DNA of 64,000 nucleotides from Paenibacillus humicus NBRC 102415 (GTDB lineage Bacteria > Bacillota > Bacilli > Paenibacillales > Paenibacillaceae). Positions 1 through 8,616 of this stretch are shown here, piece after piece. The number at the start of each line of letters is the position of its first letter. The stretch's first letter is position 1. The position numbers and the translations under genes are program-made. The stretch covers positions 1 through 64,000 of the forward strand of contig NZ_BIMD01000008.1 of the NCBI RefSeq assembly GCF_004000905.1. The letters run 5' to 3'. The notes below the pieces were generated by a model that ran no database searches, was not told the origin of the DNA, and saw only the letters and a program-made list of their open reading frames with translations.

Positions 1-3000
1 CTGCGGGCGCGCGCCTGGCGGCGAAGCCGGGCGACCCCGGCGGCGAAGCCGGGATCGCCGGCGTCAAGGGGGACGAGGTCATCGACGATGAGCTTGAAGT
101 CCTCGTCTCCCTGCTGCACGGCGGCCTGGATGACGACCAGGCTGCCGGCTTCGAGCTTGTCCCCGAAGCGGGACCAAGCCGTAGGGAACAGCACCGCCTC
201 GGCGCGCACGATGCGGTCCTCCGCCTCCGCGAAGGCCATCTGCTGGCCCTTGCGGGTGCGCAGCTGCTTCAGCGACACGACGCGAACGGCGGCGACGCAG
301 GACAATCCGTCCGGCGCCTCGGCCAGGTCGACCAGTCGGTCGAGCTCCAGCCCGTCGAGAACATGCTCGACAGCGTCGAGCGGATGGCCCGTCAAGTACA
401 GGCCGAGCAGCTCCCGCTCCAGCTCCAGCTGCTGCGCGGCGGAATAGGGCTGCACGGCCGGCAGCTCCACGTCCCAGTTCTGCACTTCCTCGAAGCCGAA
501 CAGCTCGATCTGCAGCTCCTCGCGCTCCTTGCGCCACTTCTGCGCCGTTTCCACCGACTCGTCGAGCGCCGCGAGCTGCTGCGCCCGGTGGCCGGGCATC
601 GATTCCAGAGCGCCGGAGCCGATCAGGCCTTCCAGGACGCGCTTGTTCACGACGCGCAGGTCGACGCGCCGGCACAGATCGATCAGGCTCGCGAAGGGGC
701 GCTCCTTCCTTTCCCGAAGAATGGACTCGATCGCCTGGGTGCCGACGTTCTTGATCGACGCAAGGCCGAAGCGGACCGCTCCGCCGTCCGGCGCGAAGGT
801 GACTCCGCTATGGTTGACGTCCGGCGGCAGCACGGCGATGCCCATCCGCCGGCATTCGTCGATGTACTCTCCGGTCTTGCGCTGGTTGCCCGTCACGGAA
901 GCCAGCATCGAGGCCATGAAGGCGACCGGATAATGGCGCTTGAGCCAGGCCGTCTGGAACGCCAGCACGCCGTAAGCCGCCGCATGCGCCCGCGGGAAGC
1001 CGTAGTCGGCGAAGCGCAGGATCATGTCGTAGACCCGGTCCGCCTCCTCTTCGAGATAGCCTTGGCCGAGGCTGCCTCTGACGAAGGCCGCTCTCTGCTC
1101 GTCGAGAATCTCGCGCTTCTTCTTGGAGACGGCCCGCCGCAGCAGGTCGGCCTCTCCGAGCGAGAAGCCGGCCATCGAAGAGGCGATCTGCATGATCTGC
1201 TCCTGGTAGACGATGATGCCGTGCGTGTCCTTCAGAATCGGCTCCAGCGAGGGATGAGGATACTGGACCTCCGCAAGCCCGTGCTTGCCCCGGATGAACT
1301 GCGGAATGAACTCCATCGGACCCGGCCTGTACAGAGCCAGCACCGAGACGATGTCCTCGAACGAGGAAGGCTTCAGCTCCCTCAGCACGCGGCGCATGCC
1401 GCTGGACTCCAGCTGGAAGATGCCCGTCGTATCCCCCCTGCCGAGCATCTCGTACGTCGCCGGGTCGTCGTCGGCGACGGCGCGGAAGTCGATCTCCGTG
1501 CCTTCGCTCTCGCGGATCCAGTTCAGCGTGCGCTCCAGGATGGACAGCGTGCGCAGGCCGAGGAAGTCCATCTTGAGCAGGCCGACCGCCTCGACGTTCT
1601 CCATGGAATACTGCGTGAGCGGAGCCGCTTCGGAGCCGGCCTGCAGCGGCACGTAGTCCGTCAGCGGACGTCCGGCGATGACGACGCCGGCGGCGTGCGT
1701 GGAGGCATGCCGGGGCATGCCTTCCACCTTCAGCGCCATCGCGATGAGATCGCGGGTAGCCGGATGATCCGCGCTTTCGCGCAGCTGCGGCACGGAAGCC
1801 ATCGCCGATTCCAGCGTCGTGCCCGGCTGGCCCGGAATGAGCTTGGCGACGCGGTCGACGTCGCCGAGCGGCACGTCCAGCGCCCTGCCGACGTCGCGGA
1901 CGGCCGCCTTGGCGGCCAGCGTGCCGAAAGTAATGATCTGCGCGACATGCCCGGCCCCGTACTTGCGGCTTACGTAGGCGATGACCTCGTCGCGCCGCTC
2001 GTCGTTGAAGTCGATGTCGATATCCGGCATGCTGATCCGCTCGGGATTGAGGAACCGCTCGAACAGCAGCCTGTGCTTCAGCGGATCCACATCGGTAATC
2101 CGCAGGCAGTAGGCGACGAGGCTGCCCGCCGAAGAGCCGCGGCCCGGACCGGTGCGGATGCCCTGCTCATGGGCGTAGCGGATGAAATCCCAGACGATGA
2201 GGAAATAGTCGCTGAAGCCCATCCGCTCAATGACGGACAGCTCGTAGGACAGCCTCTCCCCCGCCTTCCTCAGGAAGCTGCCGCCATCTGCCGGAGAAGC
2301 CGTCCCGCCCTCTCCGCCGCTCTCCGCCATGGAAGGTCCGGATCCCGCTCCCCGGTCTCCAGGCGCTACGCCAACCGCGCTTGCCGAGCCTGCCGCTCCC
2401 CAAGCTTCTGCGGCGTAACGTTCCGCCAATCCCCGCCGGCAGAGCTCCTCCAGATAAGACGCGGCTGTCATGCCATCCGGCAGCGGGCTGTATTCCGGCA
2501 GCGCGTGCTCGCCGAGCCTCAGTACCAGATTGCAGCGCTCGGCGATGCGGACCGTGTTCTCCAGCGCCTGCGGCACGTGGCGGAACAGCCGCCCCATCTC
2601 CTCCGGGCTCTTGAGGTAGTTCTGATCGCCATGCATATGCATGCGGTCCGGATCGCTGACGCTTTTGCCGGTGCCGATGCAGATGAGCACATCCTGCACG
2701 GCGGCATCCTCCTGCCGCAGGTAGTGGGCGTCATTGGTCGCGACGAGCGGGATGCCGGTCTCTTCCGCCAGCGCCATCATGCCGGCCATTACTTTTTTTT
2801 GCTCCGCCATGCCGTGGTCCTGGATTTCCAGGAAAAAATCCTCGCCGAACGTGCTGCGGTAACGGAGCGCCGCCCTCCTCGCTTCCTCCGGACGGTCGTA
2901 GAGCAGATGCTGCGCCACCTCGCCCTGCAGGCAGGAGCTGAGGCAGATCAGCCCTTCCGCATGCCGGGCGAGCGCCTCGTGGTCGATCCGCGGCTTGTAG

Positions 3001-3353
3001 TGGAACCCTTCCAGATGGCCGATCGAGCACAGCTTCATGAGGTTCCGGTAGCCGGCTTCGTTTTTGGCGAGCAGGATCAGATGGTAGATCGGATTGTCCT
3101 TGCGCGTTCCCTTGTCCGCCCTGGAGCCAGCCGTCATGTACATCTCGCAGCCGATGATCGGCTTGATGCCGTGCTTTAGGCAGGACTTGTAGAAGGGAAC
3201 CGCCCCGTACATGACGCCGTGATCGGTCAGAGCCAGCGAGGTCATGCCGAGCTCCGCCGCGCGCGCCGTCAGGTCGCGGATCCGCGCCGCTCCGTCCAGC
3301 AGGCTGTATTCGCTGTGCACATGCAGGTGCACGAAACTCTCGCTTCCGCTCAT
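1..3353 (-). CDS. dnaE: DNA polymerase III subunit alpha (DnaE), 3' end cut by window
   Basis: Replicative C-family DNA polymerase alpha subunit. About 1117 codons are visible; the C-terminus lies beyond base 1. The start ATG at 3353 opens a PHP domain (early motif HLHVHSEYSLLDGA). The catalytic motif PDIDIDFNDERR begins near residue 443 and supplies two of the three polymerase aspartates. The part near the window edge corresponds to the OB-fold region. An Ala/Gly/Ser/Pro-rich insertion lies at about residues 311-361, and the last visible stretch is also low-complexity. It is DnaE rather than PolC because no exonuclease domain interrupts the PHP domain and the polymerase motif comes early. 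It is divergent from ytrH-ytrI. Confidence 0.97.
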   Translation of the reverse strand, partial: MSGSESFVHLHVHSEYSLLDGAARIRDLTARAAELGMTSLALTDHGVMYGAVPFYKSCLKHGIKPIIGCEMYMTAGSRADKGTRKDNPIYHLILLAKNEAGYRNLMKLCSIGHLEGFHYKPRIDHEALARHAEGLICLSSCLQGEVAQHLLYDRPEEARRAALRYRSTFGEDFFLEIQDHGMAEQKKVMAGMMALAEETGIPLVATNDAHYLRQEDAAVQDVLICIGTGKSVSDPDRMHMHGDQNYLKSPEEMGRLFRHVPQALENTVRIAERCNLVLRLGEHALPEYSPLPDGMTAASYLEELCRRGLAERYAAEAWGAAGSASAVGVAPGDRGAGSGPSMAESGGEGGTASPADGGSFLRKAGERLSYELSVIERMGFSDYFLIVWDFIRYAHEQGIRTGPGRGSSAGSLVAYCLRITDVDPLKHRLLFERFLNPERISMPDIDIDFNDERRDEVIAYVSRKYGAGHVAQIITFGTLAAKAAVRDVGRALDVPLGDVDRVAKLIPGQPGTTLESAMASVPQLRESADHPATRDLIAMALKVEGMPRHASTHAAGVVIAGRPLTDYVPLQAGSEAAPLTQYSMENVEAVGLLKMDFLGLRTLSILERTLNWIRESEGTEIDFRAVADDDPATYEMLGRGDTTGIFQLESSGMRRVLRELKPSSFEDIVSVLALYRPGPMEFIPQFIRGKHGLAEVQYPHPSLEPILKDTHGIIVYQEQIMQIASSMAGFSLGEADLLRRAVSKKKREILDEQRAAFVRGSLGQGYLEEEADRVYDMILRFADYGFPRAHAAAYGVLAFQTAWLKRHYPVAFMASMLASVTGNQRKTGEYIDECRRMGIAVLPPDVNHSGVTFAPDGGAVRFGLASIKNVGTQAIESILRERKERPFASLIDLCRRVDLRVVNKRVLEGLIGSGALESMPGHRAQQLAALDESVETAQKWRKEREELQIELFGFEEVQNWDVELPAVQPYSAAQQLELERELLGLYLTGHPLDAVEHVLDGLELDRLVDLAEAPDGLSCVAAVRVVSLKQLRTRKGQQMAFAEAEDRIVRAEAVLFPTAWSRFGDKLEAGSLVVIQAAVQQGDEDFKLIVDDLVPLDAGDPGFAAGVARLRRQARAR

Positions 3354-3410
3354 CGGCTCTCTCCCTCTCCCCATGCGGGGCACACTTGTTCGCTCTTTCC
3401 GTCTATCTTA

Positions 3411-3440
3411 TCATAAACAACCCGGCCAAGCCCATAGAAT
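3411..3440 (+). promoter_or_regulatory. Candidate sigma-E promoter for ytrH-ytrI
   Basis: TCATAAA (3411-3417) and CATAGAAT (3433-3440) are separated by 15 bp. The second element matches the sigma-E -10 form CATAnnnT, and the first is a fair -35. The following genes are mother-cell sporulation genes in Bacillus subtilis, which fits. This was read by eye and is not proven. Confidence 0.5.
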
Positions 3441-3491
3441 GGAGGAAGGGAGACAAGCGCTCCCTACTATTAGACGAAACAGGTGAGGCGG

Positions 3492-3827
3492 ATGAGCCGA
3501 ATGAACATGATCTTGACCAAAGCCCTGATCGATTGCTTCATTGCCTTCGGAGTCGTCGTCGGAGGCACGCTGCTCGCGGGCATCGCCTCCGTGCTGGCTT
3601 CCTCGCCGCCGTCCCTTATGATGGTCGATACGGCATCGCGCCTGAAAATATGGGCGCTGGTCGCCGCGGTCGGCGGCACGATTGATCCCATGCGGGTCAT
3701 CGAGAGCAACATATCCCAAGGCCATCTGTCCCCGGTGGCCCAGCAGCTGCTGTTCATCTTCTGCGCTTTCATCGGGGCGCATGCCGGCACGGAGCTGATC
3801 CGCATGATCTGCCGGGACGGGGTGTGA
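3492..3827 (+). CDS. ytrH: Sporulation membrane protein YtrH
   Basis: Small integral membrane protein of 111 residues with three hydrophobic stretches (about residues 7-35, 52-62 and 82-104). It has the family pattern of GGTLLAGI, then LRIWA-like LKIWALVAAVGGT, then a C-terminal helix. In B. subtilis YtrH is sigma-E controlled and needed for efficient sporulation; its biochemical role is unknown. An in-frame GTG at 3483 lies inside the AGGTGAGG ribosome site. The ATG at 3492, or the one at 3501 (better spaced), is therefore the more likely start. Only 9 bases separate its stop from ytrI, so the two form an operon. Confidence 0.88.
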   Translation: MSRMNMILTKALIDCFIAFGVVVGGTLLAGIASVLASSPPSLMMVDTASRLKIWALVAAVGGTIDPMRVIESNISQGHLSPVAQQLLFIFCAFIGAHAGTELIRMICRDGV

Positions 3828-3836
3828 GGAGACTCC

Positions 3837-4364
3837 ATGCGCATGCCTCCTTTCGACCGCTTCGCCAGGCTGACCCAAGCGCTCGGCCTCGTCATCTGCG
3901 GCATCGTCATCGGCGCCGCCCTCTATCAGGCTCTCTTCCAGGCCCAGTTCGACCGGATCGCCAACCTCAAGAGCGAGCTGGAAGGCCAGCTCAATGAACG
4001 GGATAATGAAATCGAGAAGCTGACCAAGTTCAACCAACAGAGTTCCATCATCAAATCGCTTCAGATCCGCTTCGAGGACGGTCCCGTGACGGCATCGCTC
4101 GACGAGCCCGCCAAAACGCGGCTGCGGAAAATGCTGCACGACGATCTGAAGGTGCTGGAGGGCCATAGCGTCTTCGACATCGACCGCGAGTCGAGGCTCG
4201 CTCGCGAGCTGCTTGCCGGCAAAATTTATAAAGACAAGGACAAGAACCTGCTGCTCGAAATCAAAACGGTGCTCGTCGTTGAAAACAGGCTGCAGGTATG
4301 GGTCAGCGTGAGCCAGAAGGGACCGGAAATGAACAGCAGCGCCAAGCAGGACGGATCCCGCTGA
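3837..4364 (+). CDS. ytrI: Sporulation membrane protein YtrI
   Basis: 175 residues. The MRMPPFDRF N-terminus is like the MRIPPY start of Bacillus YtrI. One transmembrane helix follows at about residues 15-35, then a charged coiled-coil region (about 40-70) and a soluble C-terminal domain, probably outside the mother-cell membrane. The ribosome site GAGGAG lies 5 bases before ATG 3837. It sits directly behind ytrH and is probably co-transcribed under sigma-E. Its function in sporulation is known only genetically. Confidence 0.85.
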   Translation: MRMPPFDRFARLTQALGLVICGIVIGAALYQALFQAQFDRIANLKSELEGQLNERDNEIEKLTKFNQQSSIIKSLQIRFEDGPVTASLDEPAKTRLRKMLHDDLKVLEGHSVFDIDRESRLARELLAGKIYKDKDKNLLLEIKTVLVVENRLQVWVSVSQKGPEMNSSAKQDGSR

Positions 4365-4702
4365 AAGCCGCTTCGATAAAGGCCTTCAGGAAAGGATCCC
4401 GCTGAAAGCTCCCATTTCGAAAAACTCCACCAGGAGATAAAGGAGTCCGTCGACGGACTCCTCTCCGTGGTCGGAGCGGCAGGCGGGGCAACGCTCGTTG
4501 CGGAGCATGATTCCGGAAGCGGACCGGAAGCTTCGAGCATCGGGGCCGCTATGAAATCATTCACGTCTCCATTGTCCGTCCAAGCCCGCAGCTTCGCCTG
4601 GCCCCCGCCGCAGCCTGTTCGCGATTGCATCCGCATTCATGGTACAATGGCCAAAAACCGGACTTCGCGTCCGCAAGTTGAAAAAAGGAGCAGCACTCGA
4701 CC
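4365..4702. other. ytrI-ytpI intergenic region with short repeats
   Basis: No convincing gene. A 16-base direct repeat (GGATCCCGCTGAAAGC) occurs at 4352-4367, across the ytrI stop, and again at 4395-4410. A perfect 22-bp palindrome (half-site AGGAGTCCGTC) lies at 4441-4462 but is not followed by a T run, so it is a weak terminator candidate. An extended -10-like TGGTACAAT at 4640-4648 could start ytpI transcription. Confidence 0.5.
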
Positions 4703-5020
4703 ATGAACGATCCCGTCGTATGGCTTCAGTGGATTCTCATCGCAGGCATCGTCCTGACTTCTGCGATGTCCGTCGTCTACAGCTTCAAGTCCCGCCGTTC
4801 CTCCGACCCGCGCCAGCGCGCCCTGCACGCCGCCCGCATGAATATCAGCATGGGCAGCATGCTCCTGTTCATCTCGCTGATCCAGATGTTCATGTACAGC
4901 GGCTCCACGCTGCGTGTCATCATCGGCTCCCTCTTCATGGTGCTCGGGCTGTTCAACATCTTTGCCGGCCTGCGCAACCGCAGCATGATCCGCGCCTCCA
5001 TGGAACGCAGCGGCAGCTGA
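4703..5020 (+). CDS. ytpI: YtpI family membrane protein
   Basis: 105 residues with three predicted transmembrane helices (about residues 5-24, 46-64 and 69-87) joined by a basic loop (KSRRSSDPRQR). Length, topology and position near dnaE, ytrHI and ytoI match the YtpI family, whose function is unknown. A ribosome site AAAAAAGGAG lies 12 bases before ATG 4703, a long spacing. A strong hairpin terminator follows the stop. Confidence 0.8.
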   Translation: MNDPVVWLQWILIAGIVLTSAMSVVYSFKSRRSSDPRQRALHAARMNISMGSMLLFISLIQMFMYSGSTLRVIIGSLFMVLGLFNIFAGLRNRSMIRASMERSGS

Positions 5021-5042
5021 AGCTTGCCGCTTCCGGAACAGC

Positions 5043-5089
5043 AAAGCCGGCCTGCAATGCCGTGTATACGGCATTGCAGGCCGGCTTTT
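5043..5089. terminator. Bidirectional hairpin terminator
   Basis: A perfect inverted repeat of 22 bp on each arm (AAAGCCGGCCTGC... and its mirror) around TATA, ending in TTTT on the plus strand. It closes ytpI and, from the other side, the dnaN-like gene. Confidence 0.85.
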
Positions 5090-5186
5090 GTCATTCCCCA
5101 AACACGGCGATGAGGATCGAACCCGCTCACGATGCTTGAAGTTGCGCCGCCGGGCCGGGAAACCTGGCATCCCGGACATCGGGGCA

Positions 5187-6357
5187 TCAGCGGGCTCCTC
5201 CCCATTTGGAATGAAGCTCAGCCTCCTCTTGAAGACAGACGGCCTCCAAGATGGGGGCTATCATGTACAGCCGCCCTTCGTCCTCGGGAACGGTGATCCG
5301 GATCGGCTTCTGCCGGCCCCCGATTGCCAGCGACAGCCGGGGATAGTCGATGGCATGCGCGATTTCCCTCATGCCCCCTCCATGAAACAGCACCTGCCAG
5401 GATGATTCGGCGGCGGCAATCCGTTCAACCCCGAGCAGCCTTTGCCGGGTCTCCCCTACTCCTGCCGTCCTCGCGGACAGAAAAAGCTGCTTCCGCATCC
5501 ACGCTCAGTCTCACCGCGCCAGAAGGGCCGGCGACCAGGCAGGCCCGATCGAGCGCTTGGCGAAAAGCAGCCGAGTCCAGGGAAATGCCTTGGACTCCCT
5601 CTCCGGATATGTCCTCCTTGATGAACGGCAGGCGGCCTTCCAGCCTCGGGAGCTGAACCTTGGCCCTTCCTGCCGACAGCTGGACCTGGAAAGGAAAGAT
5701 CGCGAGGGAAAGGGAGGCTCCCTTTTCCATTCCGAGCGCCTTGAGCGAGTCGTGAAGCGGCTTGGCCGGGAGCAGACAGCTCCATCCGGCTCCGCCGCCG
5801 CCCCAAGCGCCCATGCGGCAGCTGGCATAACGGACACCGTCCGTCGCCGACAGCTTCCAGGACGATCCACCCGCTTCAATTAGAATGCCGGTCAACGGCA
5901 GCCTTGAGCCCGAAGCCGCGGCGGCGAAAAGAACCTGCTTCAGCCTGGAATGGAAGCTGCCGGCATCCAAAACGAAAGCAGGATGGCCGGCGGCATCGGC
6001 CAGAACCGGCGGTTCCCCGAATTCGGCAACGGCCAGCCGATGCTCCGACTGCCCGGACTTGATGCGAGCCATGCCGCCCGAAGGTCCTTCAAGCTCAAGC
6101 CATTCGCCGTCCGCCTGGCGAATGACGCCAAGGAAATAGCGGGCTGGCAGAGCCAGACATCCGATATGCTCGATTTTCAGCGAGCCGGCATCAACCGGCA
6201 CTACGGCTTGATGCACGATCCTTCCGGCAGCCGCGCTCACGGCGAGTTCACCTCCGCCCGCGGTCAAATGCAGCTCCCCGGTCCGGAACCCGCCTCCCGC
6301 CGGAACAACCTGGTCACATGCTTCCATCAATAGATCCCTCTTGATCATCAGCCGCAT
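5187..6357 (-). pseudogene. DnaN-like sliding clamp paralogue, broken by a +1 frameshift
   Basis: Two frames together encode a protein of about 389 residues, the normal length of the DNA polymerase III beta clamp. The first (6357 down to 5425) carries clamp domains 1, 2 and the start of 3, beginning MRLMIKRDLLMEACDQV. The second (to 5187) carries the end of domain 3, with the family-like ending VPEDEGRLYMIAPI. The break is at the T5 run at 5481-5485 (A run on the plus strand). Removing one T joins ...SVDAEAAF to LSARTAGVGE without loss. This is either a real mutation or a homopolymer read error. It is not the main dnaN of the replication-origin region. A ribbon-helix-helix gene lies just upstream on the same strand. 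Confidence 0.8.
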
Positions 6358-6427
6358 CTTCCCGCCACCTGCGCCTTCATCCCATTATTTTCCGTTCTCT
6401 TCCTTATCTTCCGCTTCCAGGTTATTA

Positions 6428-6506
6428 AACTTCTTGTATCCTCAGCTTCTTGTTTTTTCAGCTTCTTGTTTTTTAACTTCTTGTTTTTTCAGCTTCTTGG
6501 TTCTCC
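6428..6506. repeat. 16-bp tandem repeat between the small DNA-binding gene and the dnaN paralogue
   Basis: About five imperfect copies of a 16-base unit, AGCTTCTTGTTTTTTC, run head to tail. They overlap the stop codon of the upstream gene (6489-6491). On the coding strand the unit is A-rich (GAAAAAACAAGAAGCT). Confidence 0.75.
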
Positions 6507-6800
6507 ATTTTCTTCTTCAGCTTCAGCTTCTTCAGCTTCTTCAGCTTCTTCAGCCTCATCGCCCCCTGCAGCGACAGCCGCTTCCAGGAGAACCCGCAGA
6601 ACCTCCGATCTGGACCGGCCCGTCCGGCGACATCGCCTGTCGATCTCGGCCCACAACGGCTCGCTGAGCGTGAGCGATACCTTGCGCGTAATTCCGATCG
6701 CTTTCCTGCCTGCGCCGGAACGATGGCCTCCGCGCGCAAACATCATGGACAGCTGGCCGTCCGGCTCCCGTGGAGCTATTTTCGTGAATTTACGATCCAT
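6489..6800 (-). CDS. Ribbon-helix-helix-type small DNA-binding protein
   Basis: 103 residues. The middle part (about residues 40-75, RKVSLTLSEPLWAEIDRRCR then SRSEVLRVLLEAA) has the strand-helix-helix pattern of CopG/Arc-type repressors. The C-terminus is a low-complexity acidic tail of Glu-Glu-Ala triplets, encoded by a microsatellite of CTTCTTCAG units (6511-6556). ATG 6800 is chosen because AAAGGAGG lies just before it and the upstream extension is not protein-like. It is likely to regulate itself and perhaps the dnaN paralogue downstream; the target is unknown. Confidence 0.65.
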   Translation of the reverse strand: MDRKFTKIAPREPDGQLSMMFARGGHRSGAGRKAIGITRKVSLTLSEPLWAEIDRRCRRTGRSRSEVLRVLLEAAVAAGGDEAEEAEEAEEAEAEEENGEPRS

Positions 6801-6852
6801 GGCATGGCCCTCCTTTTTGAATAAAGTTACCATTATCAATATGACTCTATTC

Positions 6853-6881
6853 ATTGTACCATGCGTGCTTATAGTTGTAAA
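6853..6881 (-). promoter_or_regulatory. Sigma-A-like promoter of the RHH gene
   Basis: Read on the minus strand: -35 TTTACA (6881-6876), 17-base spacer, -10 TACAAT (6858-6853) with an upstream TG (extended -10). The distance to the start at 6800 is suitable. Confidence 0.6.
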
Positions 6882-6971
6882 TGAATGGAAAAACGGACAG
6901 GGGCGATTCCAACCCGATCTAAAAATCCTCCTGGGCTGTGCGGCAGCAAAGCTCTGCTGTCTCGGGGATGC

Positions 6972-7010
6972 AAAAAAAGCCGCTTTCTCCAAGAGGGCCG
7001 GGAAGGCGGC
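6972..7010 (-). terminator. Terminator of ytoI
   Basis: On the minus strand GCCGCCTTCC pairs imperfectly with GGAGAAAGCGGC, and a run of seven T follows. Confidence 0.7.
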
Positions 7011-7151
7011 AGCTCATGAAAAAAACGGCCTGTCGTGAAAATGGGACGGCATCAAGACGAGCCCAATCGTCCTGCTGACGGGCCCGGAGCGGAATCCATG
7101 ATGCCTGACGGCAGATCCATGCCATGCGGAAGCAGAAGGCTCGGAAGCCTG

Positions 7152-8501
7152 TCAATAACCGTCCATCAGCTGCATGGACAGAATCGCCTTGGCCGCCACG
7201 CCGGAGGAATCGCTGAGCTGAATTTCCAGCTTGGCCGACTTGCGGCTCATCTCCAGCACCGCAGGCTCCAGATGCAGCTGCGAATCGATGGCGACCGGAC
7301 GCATGAAGTACGATGTCACGCTCTCGATCATATGGTCGCTCCGCCCGCTCTCCCGGACCATGCGCCGGGAAGCCTGGATCATGAGCGTCGCCAGGACGCC
7401 CTCGGATACGGTTCCCGGCGTGCCGGACATCTGCGCCGCGGCTACGCCGGAATACCGGAACGAGCCCTCGTCCTCCCGACGCTCGAAGCCCGCGCCGATG
7501 AGCTCGTCGAACGTCTCTCCGGACTCGCCCTGGCGGCCGGTGATCCGCATCGCTTCAAGCACTTCCTGGCGGGTGATGACGCCGAGCAGCTTGCGGTGGC
7601 GGTCGACGACGGGCAGCAGGTCGATGCCTTCGGCCGCCATCGTATGAGCGGCCGAGGTGACGGTGATATTGGGGGCAGCCGTGATGGGATGACGGGTCAT
7701 CAGCCGCTCCAGCGGCGTCTGCGGATCCGATCCGGCCGCATCCTTGGCCGTCATCATCCCCGTGACACGGCCCCGCTCGTCCAGCACCGGAAAGCGGAAG
7801 CTGCCCGTAATGCCTGCAAGCCGGTGGAAATCCGCCGCCGTATCCTTCGCGCCAAGCACGTCTGCCGGCCGGCCGAAGCTCATGATATCCTCGATCAGCA
7901 CGATCTTCTGCTTGATCAGCCGGTCGTACATGGCCCGATTGATCATCGAGGCCACGGTGAAGGTGTCGTGGCGGGAGACGATAATCGGAAGCCCCCGCTC
8001 GTCGGCCAGGGCGATGACCTCCTCGCCCGTGCCGAAGCCGCCCGTAATGAGCACGCCCGCGCCCTGCTGCAGCGCGGTCCTGTGGGCTTCCTGCCTGTTG
8101 CCGACGATGAGCAGGCTGTCTTCGTTGATATAACGGCTCATCGCCTCCAGCTCCATCGCGCCGATGACGAACTTATGCAGCGTCCGCTGCAGGCCTTCGG
8201 CGCCTCCGAGCAGCTGTCCCTCCACGATTTCGGCCACGTCGCCGAAGGTGAGCCCTTCAAGCGATCCTCTGCGGGAGCGGTGCACACGCACGGTTCCGAT
8301 TCTTTTTTTGGTCGCGACAAGGCCCGTCTGCTCGGCTTCCTTGATCGCCTTGTAGGCCGTCCCTTCGCTGACTCCATGCTCCTTGGCGATGCCCCGGACC
8401 GATATCCGGACTCCCGGCTCCAGCTCCTCGATATGGCGGATCAGCTGTTCGTGCTTCGTCAGTGCTTCCATGGATGGTTTGCCGCCGTTGTCTGAGGCCA
8501 C
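7152..8501 (-). CDS. ytoI: HTH-DRTGG-CBS-hotdog protein (YtoI)
   Basis: 449 residues. Order: winged-helix DNA-binding segment (about 15-75, with ISVRGIAKEHGVSEGTAYKAIK), DRTGG domain (about 80-185), a pair of CBS domains (about 190-315, LMTRHPITAAPNITV), then a hotdog/4HBT-like domain (about 335-445). The architecture is that of B. subtilis YtoI, also found near ytpI. CBS and DRTGG domains suggest adenine nucleotide sensing coupled to gene regulation; no ligand or target is established. The start is GTG at 8501 with an AAAGGCGG-like site 7 bases upstream; ATG at 8471 is the alternative. It is divergent from the histidine kinase gene. Confidence 0.88.
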   Translation of the reverse strand: MASDNGGKPSMEALTKHEQLIRHIEELEPGVRISVRGIAKEHGVSEGTAYKAIKEAEQTGLVATKKRIGTVRVHRSRRGSLEGLTFGDVAEIVEGQLLGGAEGLQRTLHKFVIGAMELEAMSRYINEDSLLIVGNRQEAHRTALQQGAGVLITGGFGTGEEVIALADERGLPIIVSRHDTFTVASMINRAMYDRLIKQKIVLIEDIMSFGRPADVLGAKDTAADFHRLAGITGSFRFPVLDERGRVTGMMTAKDAAGSDPQTPLERLMTRHPITAAPNITVTSAAHTMAAEGIDLLPVVDRHRKLLGVITRQEVLEAMRITGRQGESGETFDELIGAGFERREDEGSFRYSGVAAAQMSGTPGTVSEGVLATLMIQASRRMVRESGRSDHMIESVTSYFMRPVAIDSQLHLEPAVLEMSRKSAKLEIQLSDSSGVAAKAILSMQLMDGY

Positions 8502-8586
8502 CTGCTTCGCCGCCTTTCGCCGATGAAAATCGATATGTTCATTTTAGCAAAAAGCCGCTAAAGTAGAAATGAACGCCTGAACCGAT

Positions 8587-8599
8587 ACCGAAACGGTCC
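8587..8599 (+). promoter_or_regulatory. 13-base motif in the kinase leader, repeated in its 3' end
   Basis: ACCGAAACGGTCC lies just ahead of the AAGGAG ribosome site of the kinase gene. The same 13 bases recur at 10045-10057 near the end of its coding region, where they form the palindrome GGACCGAAACGGTCC. Significance is unknown. Confidence 0.35.
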
Positions 8600-8616
8600 G
8601 ACAAGGAGAGCCAAGT

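Larger units (their letters stand above)
6801..7151. other. Intergenic region between the RHH gene and ytoI
   Basis: No gene seen. It holds a good promoter for the RHH gene (6853-6881) and the ytoI terminator (6972-7010). An AT-rich stretch with ATTGATAATGG on the minus strand lies between the promoter and the RHH start and could hold an operator. Confidence 0.5.

Noticed and set aside
363-3179. 938-codon open frame on the plus strand
   Set aside because: It is antisense to dnaE. High GC and codon bias open long shadow frames; the protein is Arg/His/Leu/Ala-rich with no known motif.
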